In this document: piece by piece, positions 1 to 8,182 of the stretch
How positions within the stretch are numbered: position 1 is the first letter of the stretch
Layout of the letters: each line of letters starts with the position of its first letter
Assembly (NCBI GenBank): GCA_003024985.2
Contig: PXIH01S0012218.1
Strand: one strand, 5' to 3'
Origin: Euperipatoides rowelli
Lineage: Eukaryota; Onychophora; Udeonychophora; Euonychophora; Peripatopsidae
DNA: 12,448 nt
Notes under the pieces: generated by a model
What the model was told of the DNA's origin: nothing
Database searches by the model: none
Seen by the model: only the letters and a program-made list of their open reading frames with translations
Program-made: the position numbers and the translations under genes

Positions 1-42
1 CCACTGTTAGGCTACACTTAGAAAAAACCTTGCCCACCCCTG
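1..42 (-). mobile_element. hAT-like DNA transposon terminus (fragment)
   Basis: Read on the minus strand, positions 42 to 31 give CAGGGGTGGGCA, followed by AGG and a T-run. Many hAT superfamily elements begin with CAGGGGTGGGCAA-type terminal inverted repeats, so this looks like one end of such an element, with its body lying off the left edge of the window. If 42 is the last element base, the 8-bp target duplication expected for hAT elements would be GTAGTGAC at 43-50. The other copy is outside the window, so this cannot be confirmed. The call rests on the terminal motif only; no transposase sequence is visible. Confidence 0.5.
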
Positions 43-320
43 GTAGTGACAGTGACAGTAGTAATAGTATTAGAACTAATAGTAATAGTAATAGTGTGCC
101 TAAAAAAAACTTCATACCTTTAAGAAACATGAACAGATAGTAATAGTAATAGTAATAGTAATAGTAATGGTAATAATAGTAATACTACTAATACTAATAC
201 CAATACTAATACTAATGCTAATACTAATACTAGGCTAATACTGATACTGATACTGATACTGACACTGAACACAACAATAACAATACAATAACAATAGCAA
301 TAGTAATAGTCTGATAATAG
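43..320. repeat. Evolving tri/hexanucleotide microsatellite
   Basis: A 280-bp simple-sequence tract built mostly on A-N-T type triplets. It begins with GTGACAGTGACAGT, moves to AGTAAT units (60-105 and 136-175), then ACTAAT units (181-238), ACTGAT units (239-265) and finally AACAAT units (269-300). A non-repetitive insert at about 105-135 splits the AGTAAT part. The ordered change of unit along the tract suggests successive slippage expansions of point-mutated units. It directly follows the hAT-like terminus. Confidence 0.85.
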
Positions 321-960
321 TGAAAAAATGGAATTACTTCATTAATAATAACAATAATATTTAAATATACATATATAAATTATGTACTTTATATAAACGG
401 TATTTACACACATTATATACTGTAATATAACATTGCATCCTTTTTTGCATGTTGCTATAAATTTTTTTTTATCTCTTGCATTCTTTTAACTGTTTATCTG
501 ACACTTGAAGTTTTATTAGCTGTTTTTATTAGATATTGATTATCTGGTCTGTTGTTATCATTCTGTTTTACAATTACTCTGCCACTCTTTAAATGCTATT
601 TATTGTTCCATTTCTTTCTTCTAATCACTGATCTAGGCCGCTTGTTTGCTAAAAGCTCATAACAATATGGCCATTATCAGCCTTCTATGGTCTTTAATGG
701 CTGCAGCTTGGTGATGACAGTCCAACCTTGAAGTTATAACCTTTGCTAATAGGATTTTTTTTTTTTTTTTTTAACAATCCTCATCAACAGACTCTCCTGC
801 TGGTAAATTTTTCACAATATGGAAATATTTTATTATCTTATGAGGGGAAAACAGAGAAAAAGTCCAAACTCTGGGTTTGAATTTAATTTATATTTGTTAA
901 ATAGGGTATTCTATACTTATGTCCTGGTAACTTTGGAGTTTCAAAACTAATATATTGTTC
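321..960. other. AT-rich DNA without a recognisable gene
   Basis: No open frame of note on either strand. The stretch 630-750 is less AT-rich than its surroundings, but I recognise neither a coding nor a repeat signature in it. A pure run of 18 T occupies 755-772. Confidence 0.6.
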
Positions 961-981
961 ACATTTGTCTATTTATCTACT

Positions 982-982
<1 letters not shown>

Positions 983-1060
<78 letters not shown>
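983..1060. repeat. (CTAT)n tetranucleotide microsatellite
   Basis: About 19 units of CTAT, interrupted once near 1021 by an extra AT. It ends directly at an N (1061), so the true length is probably unresolved in the assembly. On the other strand this is a GATA array. Confidence 0.95.
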
Positions 1061-1061
1061 N

Positions 1062-1848
1062 ATTCAGCTGTACTTGTGTCACATAATTATTTCAAATAAT
1101 AATGGAGATAGTCAAAATTAAGTGACTTCCTTCCAATTAATTAGTAACTAAAATAAATTCTTATTATTTTCTTTAACAAGGTAACATATCTTCATATCAT
1201 TTCAAGTATTTTTTTGACGACTATCAATGAAATAAAAAACTCTGAACATACTGTAATTACCAACATAATGATGTCTTGCTTAAATTTCTAGGCATTATGA
1301 TTTAAAGCTTAATATTTCATAAATTTCCATTATTTGAAAGGTTAAACAGCTCAGATTATTAAACAACCAAAATTTTTACACTTTCTTAAGTAAATCGTTC
1401 TCCTGTCATCAATTATTTGCCACACAAAATAAGTTTTATAGTGACTACATTTTGCTATCAAACAATTAAAGATGACGGTGACAGAAAAAGAGGGAAAAAA
1501 ACATATAGAAAAAAAAAAGCTTTTTGTCAAGTTATAAAAACTAGAGGAAAATTATCCTGATTTTTAAAAAAAAAATAATTCAAACAAATGCCACTAAGTG
1601 TCGCTTACAACTGTCATATTAAAATGTAATAAATGCATAATTAAAAATGAATTAAATTATAATTATTGTACACAAAGAAATAAATATGTATATTAAAAAT
1701 AAATAAATTAAAGAAATTATATTTTCTAGCTACCAACACAAAAAATTCACGCTTAACAAATATATAACTATTTACCTGATATTTTATCTAACAATAATTC
1801 TATATTTTAATATCTCAAAAATAAATAGTCTAGCACTTATTATAATTC
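1062..1848. other. AT-rich DNA without a recognisable gene
   Basis: Very AT-rich with many A-runs (for example at 1510-1518 and 1565-1575). I see no long open frame, no transposon motif and no structured RNA. Confidence 0.6.
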
Positions 1849-2455
1849 TGATGATGGGATGATGGTCGTGGTGATGATGATGATGGGGTCTAGGTCAGGA
1901 TGATATTGAGGGTGAGAAGGAGGATGAATAGGATGATGATGATAAGGAGGAGGATCAGGAAAAGAATAGTGAGAGGATGAGGAGTAGGAGAAGGAGGATA
2001 AAGAAGTGGATAATGAAAATAGGTGAGGAGGATGATGATGAGAAGAAGATGGAAGATGAGGTGGAGGAGAATGATGAGGAGGAATGATGATGATGAGTTG
2101 GAGGAGGAGGAGAAAAATGATGATGAGGATGAGAAATAGCTGATGAGGATTGTGATGGTGATGAAGATGAAAATGAGGATGAGGGTGATGAGGGATATAA
2201 TGAAGGGGATGATAAAGGATATAATATGGCTGATAATGGGGTGATGATGAGTGTGATGAGAAGGTTCATGAAGAGGATGATGAGAAGGGTGATGGGGATG
2301 ATAAAGGGGAGGATGATGGAGAGGATGATAGGGTGGAGGATGTAGAGGAGGATGGAGGAGTAAGGTGGAGAGGAGGGAGGAGATTAGGAGGGATTAATAG
2401 AGTAGGATGAGGAGGAGGAAGGATGAGGAGGGATGAGGAGGGATGATGAAGATGA
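1849..2455. repeat. GAT/GAG-rich low-complexity tract
   Basis: About 600 bp of imperfect GAT, GAG, GGA and GATGAG units on the plus strand, with cytosine almost absent. The purine bias is strong but broken by regular T, so it is not a pure homopurine triplex-forming tract. Frames open in it on both strands only because the repeat contains few stop triplets. Read in codons it would give Asp/Glu/Arg-rich peptides on plus and Ser/His/Pro-rich peptides on minus, as expected from repeat translation. It grades into the acidic ORF at its right end. Confidence 0.85.
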
Positions 2456-2699
2456 GGCTGAGGCTATGGCTGCAGATGCAGCTGCAGATGATATGAATGA
2501 TGATAATGTGGATGATGATTATGAGAAGGCGGCTGAGGCTATGGCTGCAGATGCAGCTGCAGATGTGGATGTTGTGGATAATGATATGGATGATGATGCT
2601 GATAATGAGGAGGATGAGGATGATGATCATAATGATAATTATGGTGATTATGATTCTTCTTATTATTTAATTTTTGAGATATTAGAAAAGTTAATTTAG
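2433..2699 (+). CDS. Doubtful acidic low-complexity ORF with a 25-residue repeat
   Basis: An 88-codon frame opens with ATG at 2433 and closes at 2697-2699. The peptide is dominated by Asp, Glu and Ala and includes the block EAMAADAAAD twice, at about residues 10-19 and 35-44. At DNA level a 35-bp identical block occurs at 2456-2490 and 2531-2565, a period of 75 bp, so the duplication keeps frame. Downstream of the second copy the frame is Asp/Asn-rich and then ends in a short hydrophobic tail. There is no Kozak, promoter or splice evidence and no recognisable domain. The simplest reading is translation of the adjoining GAT/GAG repeat. The GCTGCAGATGCAGCTGCAGATG core is more complex than the rest, so an exon of a low-complexity acidic protein remains a minor possibility. 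Confidence 0.2.
   Translation: MRRDDEDEAEAMAADAAADDMNDDNVDDDYEKAAEAMAADAAADVDVVDNDMDDDADNEEDEDDDHNDNYGDYDSSYYLIFEILEKLI
2456..2605. repeat. 75-bp tandem duplication with 35-bp identical core
   Basis: Positions 2456-2490 and 2531-2565 are identical over 35 bp. The remaining 40 bp of each period (2491-2530 and 2566-2605) are only loosely similar, both being GAT-rich. The period is a multiple of three. Confidence 0.9.
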
Positions 2700-3390
2700 C
2701 TAGTTCTTTACAGCATTATTCTATTAGCTTTTCATTATCATATGAAAATGTTTGGGTAATAAGAAAAGTTCATGAGGTAAGTTATAGTAAAATTGGTTAA
2801 TAGTACCCTGTTTTATGTAAAGGGGGAAGGGCAATCCTTATTTTTTCTTGAAGTGAACTATGGAAAGTGTAAGTTAAGATGAGGCTCTTTTGAACATCAG
2901 GTTTAAGCATATAATATTTATTTGATCTTAAAATGTAATTATTTAATATTTTATTCTTTCCATTAAGAAGAGATGCAAGTGTTATTTATTGTACTTAGTG
3001 TGTCGTTAAAGAGAAGGAAAATTTGTGTACTTATAAAGTATATTTGAATTGCAGAGGAACTAGGATTATTTTGATTTGTAAATATTGTTTTTTTTTAATA
3101 TATTTTTAAATTTCTCATTGATTAATTTTTTGACATTTAAATTAAATAAAGAACGATTTCAGTTTTAATGTTGGCTTGCATTCAAATTATATTTTATTTA
3201 AAATTAATCTCTTTATAATTTATTTATGGCTGCATTCAGCAGTGAAGTTTTATTTAAATTTAAATGTTTTTTTTTTATTCCCAGGTATACACTTAGTAAT
3301 TTCTTTTGTTAAATTCTTTTAATTATTATAATGATAATATGTTATTTTATAGAGCTTTAAATTTATTTCTGTCTTTATAAATGCAAATGA
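2700..3390. other. AT-rich DNA without a recognisable gene
   Basis: Short A and T runs and scattered AATAAA-like hexamers of the kind expected by chance at this base composition. No coding or transposon motif seen. Confidence 0.6.
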
Positions 3391-3391
3391 A

Positions 3392-3414
3392 TTCAAGTAA
3401 ATATTTTACTTGAA
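3392..3414. repeat. Short perfect-arm palindrome
   Basis: Arms TTCAAGTAAA (3392-3401) and TTTACTTGAA (3405-3414) are exact reverse complements around a 3-bp centre. It could form a cruciform or bind a dimeric protein, or be the remnant of a fold-back element. GGGGTG follows at 3415-3420 and CACCCC lies at 3476-3481, giving a second, weaker pairing around a 55-bp interior. No function is assigned. Confidence 0.6.
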
Positions 3415-3659
3415 GGGGTGACAAGTGACATTTGTATCAAGGGAGTTTGCAAGGGGAGGGAGGCTTAGGAGGATTCACCCCCTCTTTCCTGGAAAAATTA
3501 GATCAAACAAAAATTTAGGTAGTTAATATAAAGTTGTCTATCTTTAATAATATTACAAGTGTGAAGTATTGATTTTTTTTTTGGTCCATACAACCCGAAA
3601 AAAAAAACTTATCAAAATATTTACAACCAAAATATAAATGTTCACCCCTTCCCTCCCCN
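3415..3659. other. G-rich/C-rich mixed segment, unassigned
   Basis: A purine-rich stretch at 3415-3472 is followed by TTCACCCCCTCTTTCC (3475-3490). A similar TTCACCCCTTCCCTCCCC appears at 3641-3658, just before an N. The two similar blocks are about 166 bp apart in direct orientation. The similarity is too short to define an element. No ORF of interest. Confidence 0.4.
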
Positions 3660-3707
<48 letters not shown>

Positions 3708-3835
3708 CATCCCTCTATCTATCTATCTATCTATCTCTTTTTATCTCCCTATCTATCTACTTACATACCTATCTACCTACCTGCCTACCTAATATCTATC
3801 TACCTACCTATCTATATATTTATTTAGCTATGTAT
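3660..3835. repeat. (TATC)n/(TACC)n tetranucleotide microsatellite
   Basis: The left part is a clean TATC array directly after an N at 3659. From about 3705 it degenerates, and at about 3770-3820 it changes to CTAC/CTGC/CTAT units. Any open frame here is an artefact of tetranucleotide translation, giving a Ser-Ile-Tyr-Leu repeat. A looser TATC/TTTATC texture continues to about 3990. Confidence 0.95.
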
Positions 3836-3989
3836 TGTATATTTATTTATGCTTGTATGTTTAGAATCTCTTTATATATATACATTTTATCTATTTCTTT
3901 CCATCTAGCTGTTTATCTCTTATCTATTTTTGTCATTCCATTTACCTAATACTCTATCTGTTTATCTTCTATTCATTTATAAGTCACCA

Positions 3990-6230
3990 TTTATCTGGAA
4001 GATTTCTTTAAACTGTTTTCTCTCCCCACAATCACCAACTATGTTCATTTCAAGACAGTAAAACATATGCTTTTTACCAAATTTAGTTCCATTCAGTTTA
4101 GTCACTTTTTAAAATGTCACGCAAGTAACTTTTATTTTTATCCTTCTCAAGCAATACCAACTTTGTTTCAAAATTTTCTAACTCCACCATATTACATGAC
4201 ATAGATTTCAATATCACCCTAAAAAAAAAAGAACAGTGCATGTTGTTATCATCATTATTACTAGGATTTTATTGTAAATTTAAATTACTAAATTAATCTA
4301 TAATTCTAAATTAATTTGTATTGCGTGCTTCCCCTCCCTGCTGTAACTCTACCATAATTGAACTAATTCTTTATATTTGTTATAAACAATAGTGATTTGC
4401 ACATTCATTTATGTCATGATCAGTCTTTGTTATAAAAATGATCCTATCATGTGATATTGTTGTAAAATGTAAACAATGAAACATTTAAAATAATATTATA
4501 ACCTAAGTGCATCTAAATTAATATACTTTGAGTCTATAATTATATGATTCTAGTTTGATTCATTGTTATGAAAGTTAAATATTCTTCAGGCGTTAAATAA
4601 CATTTATTATATTCATTTTTAGTTTGTGAATTCAATTTGAACTGCGTTTGGTAATTTTCCATAATCGTTTACATGATTTAAATCAGTAAAATCCAAATTT
4701 GGTCCATCCTAACACAATTTAATTAAAGACTAAAACACTGTAAGTAGGCTACTGTACTTCAGTATACTCTCATTATTATTATCAGTTATTGTATGCAAAA
4801 ATGGTCAAGACAAAATACTACATGTTAAGATGGATAATGCCAATTTATTACAATTTATGTTGTACTAAAATATAAAGTCAAGGGAAATTCTTATTTCTCC
4901 ATGACACAAAGCGTGGAGACACTGTCTTCAAACTTACCTCACAATAACTGATCAGTGAAACTTGTCAAATTGTTATTTTTGAGATCTTCTTAAGAAGTGA
5001 TCAATTCAAATACAAGGCATGGGACATTTGTAAAGGTCAATCTCAAATGGATTGACAAGTTTTGGTCTTTATTTTATTTTTGTAGTAAAGAAATTCTTAT
5101 TTTATTTAATTTAAATTATGAGTATCACCAAGTTTGCGAATTTGCTATTGACTTTTTTTACCCATTTAATCTTATTTTTTATTTGTTACTTTGTAAGGAG
5201 TTGATGTTATACTTGAATTTAATTTTTTCCTTTAGCAAATGTCTTCATCTGTGTGATGTTCCTTGTTGTTTATGTATCTTGGCGATTGGTAAAAATTGTG
5301 CGAAATTCCAGTTGACGTTTGAATGTTGTTCGATCGTTCGGTGGTCAATTTGATCTTTCTCCTATAATATGAGTTTACAAACAATAAGAAACATCAAAAT
5401 TGTTTTAAATTGAACATTTGAGAATTCAAACAATTAAAAACATCAGGATTATTTTTTACAGGATGAATATCAAAACTACTGGATTCAACAAATTGCATCG
5501 TCTTTGTTTGTTAGTGACATTAAACGTCAAATGTAACTGATTTTTTTTATTATTGATTTTCAAAGATAATTACTAAAAAAAAAATTCCACTGGAAAAAAA
5601 TAATTTAAAATGCATAAAAAATAAATTATTTAAAGGTAAAATTAAGACTATTGCTATCCTCAGTCTGAGATTTTAAATCGAAACTTTCACATGTTTTGGG
5701 GGTCTGAGATTAATTTGATGACAAAATTCTCTCTACAGCTGTTTTCTTTGTAATGATTTAACATGTAAATAGAGGTAGGTTCAACTTGTATTAAAGGTCA
5801 TTTTGATTTTTTAAAAAAAAATCAATTGGATCATAATACCATAAAGGATGAATTTGATTATAATTTTTTACAAGTATTTAAACATTTAGTCCATGGGATT
5901 TCAAGCTTTAAGCTGATAATCATAAAGATAATAAATATTCCATAGTTAAGTATAGCAAGCTGTATTCCTTTCTAGTCGATGACATTAGAAAATATCTCCC
6001 CTGTTGTATACAGTGGACAATGTTGTTTTAAGGGGGAGGAGCTAAAGACAATGATTTTAAAAATTGAATTTTNTACTTCGATTATTCATTCAATTTTCTT
6101 TAAGACACAGTTGAATATTTCCCCGTATAATAGAATATTTGTAAAATCCACACAATTCCTTGTAAAGCTTTGTTCTGAAGTTTCTTAAATAGCAAAAGTC
6201 ACCGTTTGAAACACCCGAAATCTGCAGCTA
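3990..6230. other. Long AT-rich stretch without a recognisable gene
   Basis: I looked on both strands for motif-bearing frames and saw none. A 118-codon frame at 4997-5353 starts with GTG, is hydrophobic and Phe/Leu-rich, and carries no recognisable domain, so I do not call it. The frame around 5979-6188 crosses an N at 6073 and also lacks motifs. A-runs (4220-4229, 5574-5583) and T-runs are frequent. This may be intronic or intergenic sequence of decayed repeats. Confidence 0.5.
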
Positions 6231-6242
6231 CCTGATTCCACG

Positions 6243-6272
6243 CATCTCTCTCTCTCTCTCTTTTTTTTTTTT
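6243..6272. repeat. (CT)n plus T12 tract; poly(A)-(GA)n on the minus strand
   Basis: About eight CT units end at 6260 and are followed by twelve T (6261-6272). On the minus strand this is a 12-A run followed by a GA repeat, the arrangement often left at the 3' end of an inserted SINE or LINE. On the plus strand it also resembles a polypyrimidine tract ahead of TTTCCAG (6275-6281). Confidence 0.75.
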
Positions 6273-6281
6273 AATTTCCAG

Positions 6282-6348
6282 AAATAATACATCCTTGTCC
6301 CGCTTGTGGTCCAGTCAGCATTGATGCTGGCTGAAAGCAAGGTGACGG
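6282..6348 (-). other. Possible retroposon 3' end upstream of the poly(A) tract
   Basis: On the minus strand, about 67 bp of GC-balanced sequence, unlike the surroundings, lead into the poly(A)-(GA)n tract. They include an imperfect 10-bp hairpin, CAGTCAGCAT (6312-6321) against ATGCTGGCTG (6324-6333), with one mismatch and a 2-bp loop. I do not recognise a tRNA-type promoter box, so a SINE identity is unproven. It could equally be a short segment trapped between two unrelated insertions. Confidence 0.3.
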
Positions 6349-6475
6349 TAGTGTTTGGAAAACTACTTTTTAAAAGTAGTGAGCTACAACTACAACTAAT
6401 ACTTGTAGAAAAGCATTTAACTACAACTATAACTACGTTTTTTGAAGAGTAGTTAACTACAACTACTTTAAAAAG
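6349..6475 (+). mobile_element. DNA-transposon terminal fragment with ACTAC subterminal repeats
   Basis: The segment begins TAGTGTTTGGAAAACTAC, resembling the CAGTGTTTGGAA-type start of hAT-like elements. It is packed with direct and inverted copies of AACTAC. ACTACTTTT and AAAAGTAGT form a near-perfect palindrome at 6362-6380, and GTAGTTAACTAC at 6449-6460 is a perfect one. Repeated CTACAACTA units lie at 6384-6398 and 6420-6436. Dense subterminal repeats of this kind usually serve as transposase-binding sites. No opposite terminus is visible nearby, so this is probably a truncated non-autonomous copy ending near AAAAAGGTCAA. Confidence 0.5.
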
Positions 6476-6732
6476 GTCAATATAGTATGGTCATTTTGTG
6501 CTAGTCCTTGAATATAAATTATTGTTCATTAAAATAAAAATCCGTTACATTTGACCTATAAGCTGAGAAGTTTTTAACTTTAATAATTCGCAATTAAGTT
6601 ATGTTTTAAATAATTGAAGGGATTGAGAATGATATAACCCAAAGCTACCATTTTAGAAAAATATTTAGAATTAGTTCATCTATTTGTCACCTGGGGGAGC
6701 TCATAAGAGGGTAGTGTATTTAGCAAAAAAAA
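6476..6732. other. AT-rich spacer
   Basis: No motif-bearing frame. A run of 11 A (6725-6735 region) immediately precedes the LINE relic. Confidence 0.5.
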
Positions 6733-7255
6733 AAAGTAAATGAGGAGAGGTTTAGTCTGTTTTGGGGATTATGGGAGGGGAGTTTGGGAAGATTTATGGA
6801 TAATGAGGATTATGGGAAATGGAGTAAAAGATTAGAAGAAAGTATAAAGGCTAAGGATGGATGGAGGAAAGGGGTGTGTAAAAATAAAACTTTAGGGATT
6901 TATAGGAATAAAAATGGTATTAGGGAGTAAGGGATGTTTATGGGAATGATAGAGGGAGTGAATTGTTGTTTCAAGCTAGAGCGGGTTGTTTGAAAATAAG
7001 GGAAAGGTTTAAGTATTGGGATGGGGAGGATAATATTTTATGTAGATTATGTGGGAAGGAGGAGAAGAATATAAGACATGTATTATTATATTGTGATAAG
7101 CTTTCAGGAGTTAGGGATAGTATAAAAAGGGAGGAGAGATGGGGAGAGAGGGGGACAGTGAGGAGGAGATAATTGGAAATGGTTGGGTTTTAAGGTAGGA
7201 GGAAAATGGTTGGGGTGGGTAAAGGGTTTGTTGGTGGAGTTGGAAAAAAGGGTGG
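6733..7255 (+). pseudogene. LINE-type retrotransposon ORF2 C-terminal relic
   Basis: Decayed 3' end of a non-LTR retrotransposon polyprotein. The first frame, about 6736-6929, reads EDYGKWSKRLEESIKAKDGW and on to a YRNKNGIRE block before a TAA. A shift then gives a second frame, about 6924-7172, with DVYGNDRGSELLFQARAGCL and then a CCHC knuckle. Its residues are encoded at 7041 (Cys), 7050 (Cys), 7077 (His) and 7092 (Cys), spaced C-x2-C-x8-H-x4-C. The GS-LLF-AR-G block followed by this knuckle is typical of the region after the RT domain in several LINE clades. The RT and endonuclease domains are absent, fitting 5' truncation. The coding strand has only about 11 C in 6721-7260, and all Arg codons seen are AGA/AGG. 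The right boundary is set where normal composition returns. The clade is not resolved. Confidence 0.8.
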
Positions 7256-7765
7256 GTTTTGTATAAATCGACTAACATGTCAATGACTCTGGAGATAAGG
7301 AGTAGCCAAATTTCATCATTTGTCATTCATTCAGATTCTGTCCAAAGATGGCAGAGCATTTTGAAAAATTAAAAAAATCATTAACATGATTTTTAGCCTT
7401 TTTCTAAACTTTCAAATCACTCTTCTGAAAAATTTTCAATTTGTGGCTTTGGCTTTTATAATTATCATCCCTTTCGATTATTTAAATTGTTTATTTTATT
7501 GACTTTCTTGATATTTATTATCATTTTTGAGTTATAACTACCGGTATTTAATACTTGTAAAATGGCCCACATCTTCTTTTGGGCTAAGCCTTTATTCCTT
7601 TATCACTATACACTGTTGTAAATACAAAATTCTATTAATAATAGGTTTACTAATACTAGCCTATCAGCTGATACACATTATATTGCATCAAGATTAAATA
7701 AACACCAAATAATTTCTTAAAAATTAATAAAAATTGTATTTTATAATAACCCCAACTGGAATTTT
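7256..7765. other. AT-rich DNA without a recognisable gene
   Basis: Base composition returns to ordinary AT-rich sequence with C present on both strands. No coding or transposon motif seen. Confidence 0.55.
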
Positions 7766-8182
7766 ATGCAACTATTAAATGTGATGGTTTTATTTTTTTT
7801 ATTTTTTAAAAAACATATATCACATGTGTTTATTGATGCAAATATAACCAATGTTGAACAGTTGTCATCTATGCCTTTCTGTGTAGCCCCCCCATCCCTT
7901 ACAGGAATAAAGCAAAGAAAATACATTAGGAGAGAAAACAAATACAGTATGTATAATTATTTTAAATATGTCATTTGTTTAATTAAGAACATTCATTTAG
8001 AGACGATCGACATAATTCATTATGACATTAATGGAACCATGAAAGGCAATATAGTATACATTTTTTTTTTGTTATGTTTTCTAAATCTGCCTTTTAAGTT
8101 TTCCTCATTTTTTTTTTTTTTGTTCCAACCCCCATATTGTAAATGTATTTCTTCTTCTGTTGATAAAGTGAGGCAGTCTTAA
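7766..8182 (+). CDS. Unrecognised 138-codon ORF, doubtful
   Basis: This is the longest frame in the window that begins with ATG (7766), and it stops at 8180-8182. The N-terminal 15 residues and a stretch near residues 95-120 are Phe/Leu-rich, produced by T-runs. The middle, around residues 25-90, is more mixed in composition (for example ITNVEQLSSMPFCVAPPSLTG). I see no family motif, no signal-peptidase-like site and no upstream promoter. At this AT content a frame of 138 codons is unusual but possible by chance. It is listed so the reader knows it exists; I assign no function. Confidence 0.12.
   Translation: MQLLNVMVLFFLFFKKHISHVFIDANITNVEQLSSMPFCVAPPSLTGIKQRKYIRRENKYSMYNYFKYVICLIKNIHLETIDIIHYDINGTMKGNIVYIFFLLCFLNLPFKFSSFFFFLFQPPYCKCISSSVDKVRQS

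Noticed and set aside
1955-2630. Minus-strand Ser/His/Pro- and Ile/His-rich frames
   Set aside because: They are antisense readings of the GAT/GAG repeat, with no sequence beyond the repeat translation.
3638-3949. 103-codon plus-strand frame
   Set aside because: Its Ser-Ile-Tyr-Leu repeat is a direct translation of the TATC microsatellite and it spans an N.
4997-5353. 118-codon plus-strand frame
   Set aside because: GTG start, hydrophobic Phe/Leu-rich composition typical of AT-rich noncoding DNA, and no motif.
4958-5530. Inverted word pairs (AACTTGTCAA with TTGACAAGTT; TTGACGTTT with AAACGTCAA)
   Set aside because: Only 9-10 bp each, without flanking extension or target duplications; expected by chance in a window of this size.
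6275-6341. Possible internal exon: strong polypyrimidine tract with TTTCCAG at 6281 and a donor-like AAGGTGAC after 6341
   Set aside because: All three plus-strand frames of the 60-bp interval contain stops, and the tract is better explained as a minus-strand poly(A)-(GA)n tail.
7111-7326. Minus-strand 71-codon frame
   Set aside because: It is antisense to the C-poor LINE relic and its Pro/Ser/Phe richness follows from that skew.
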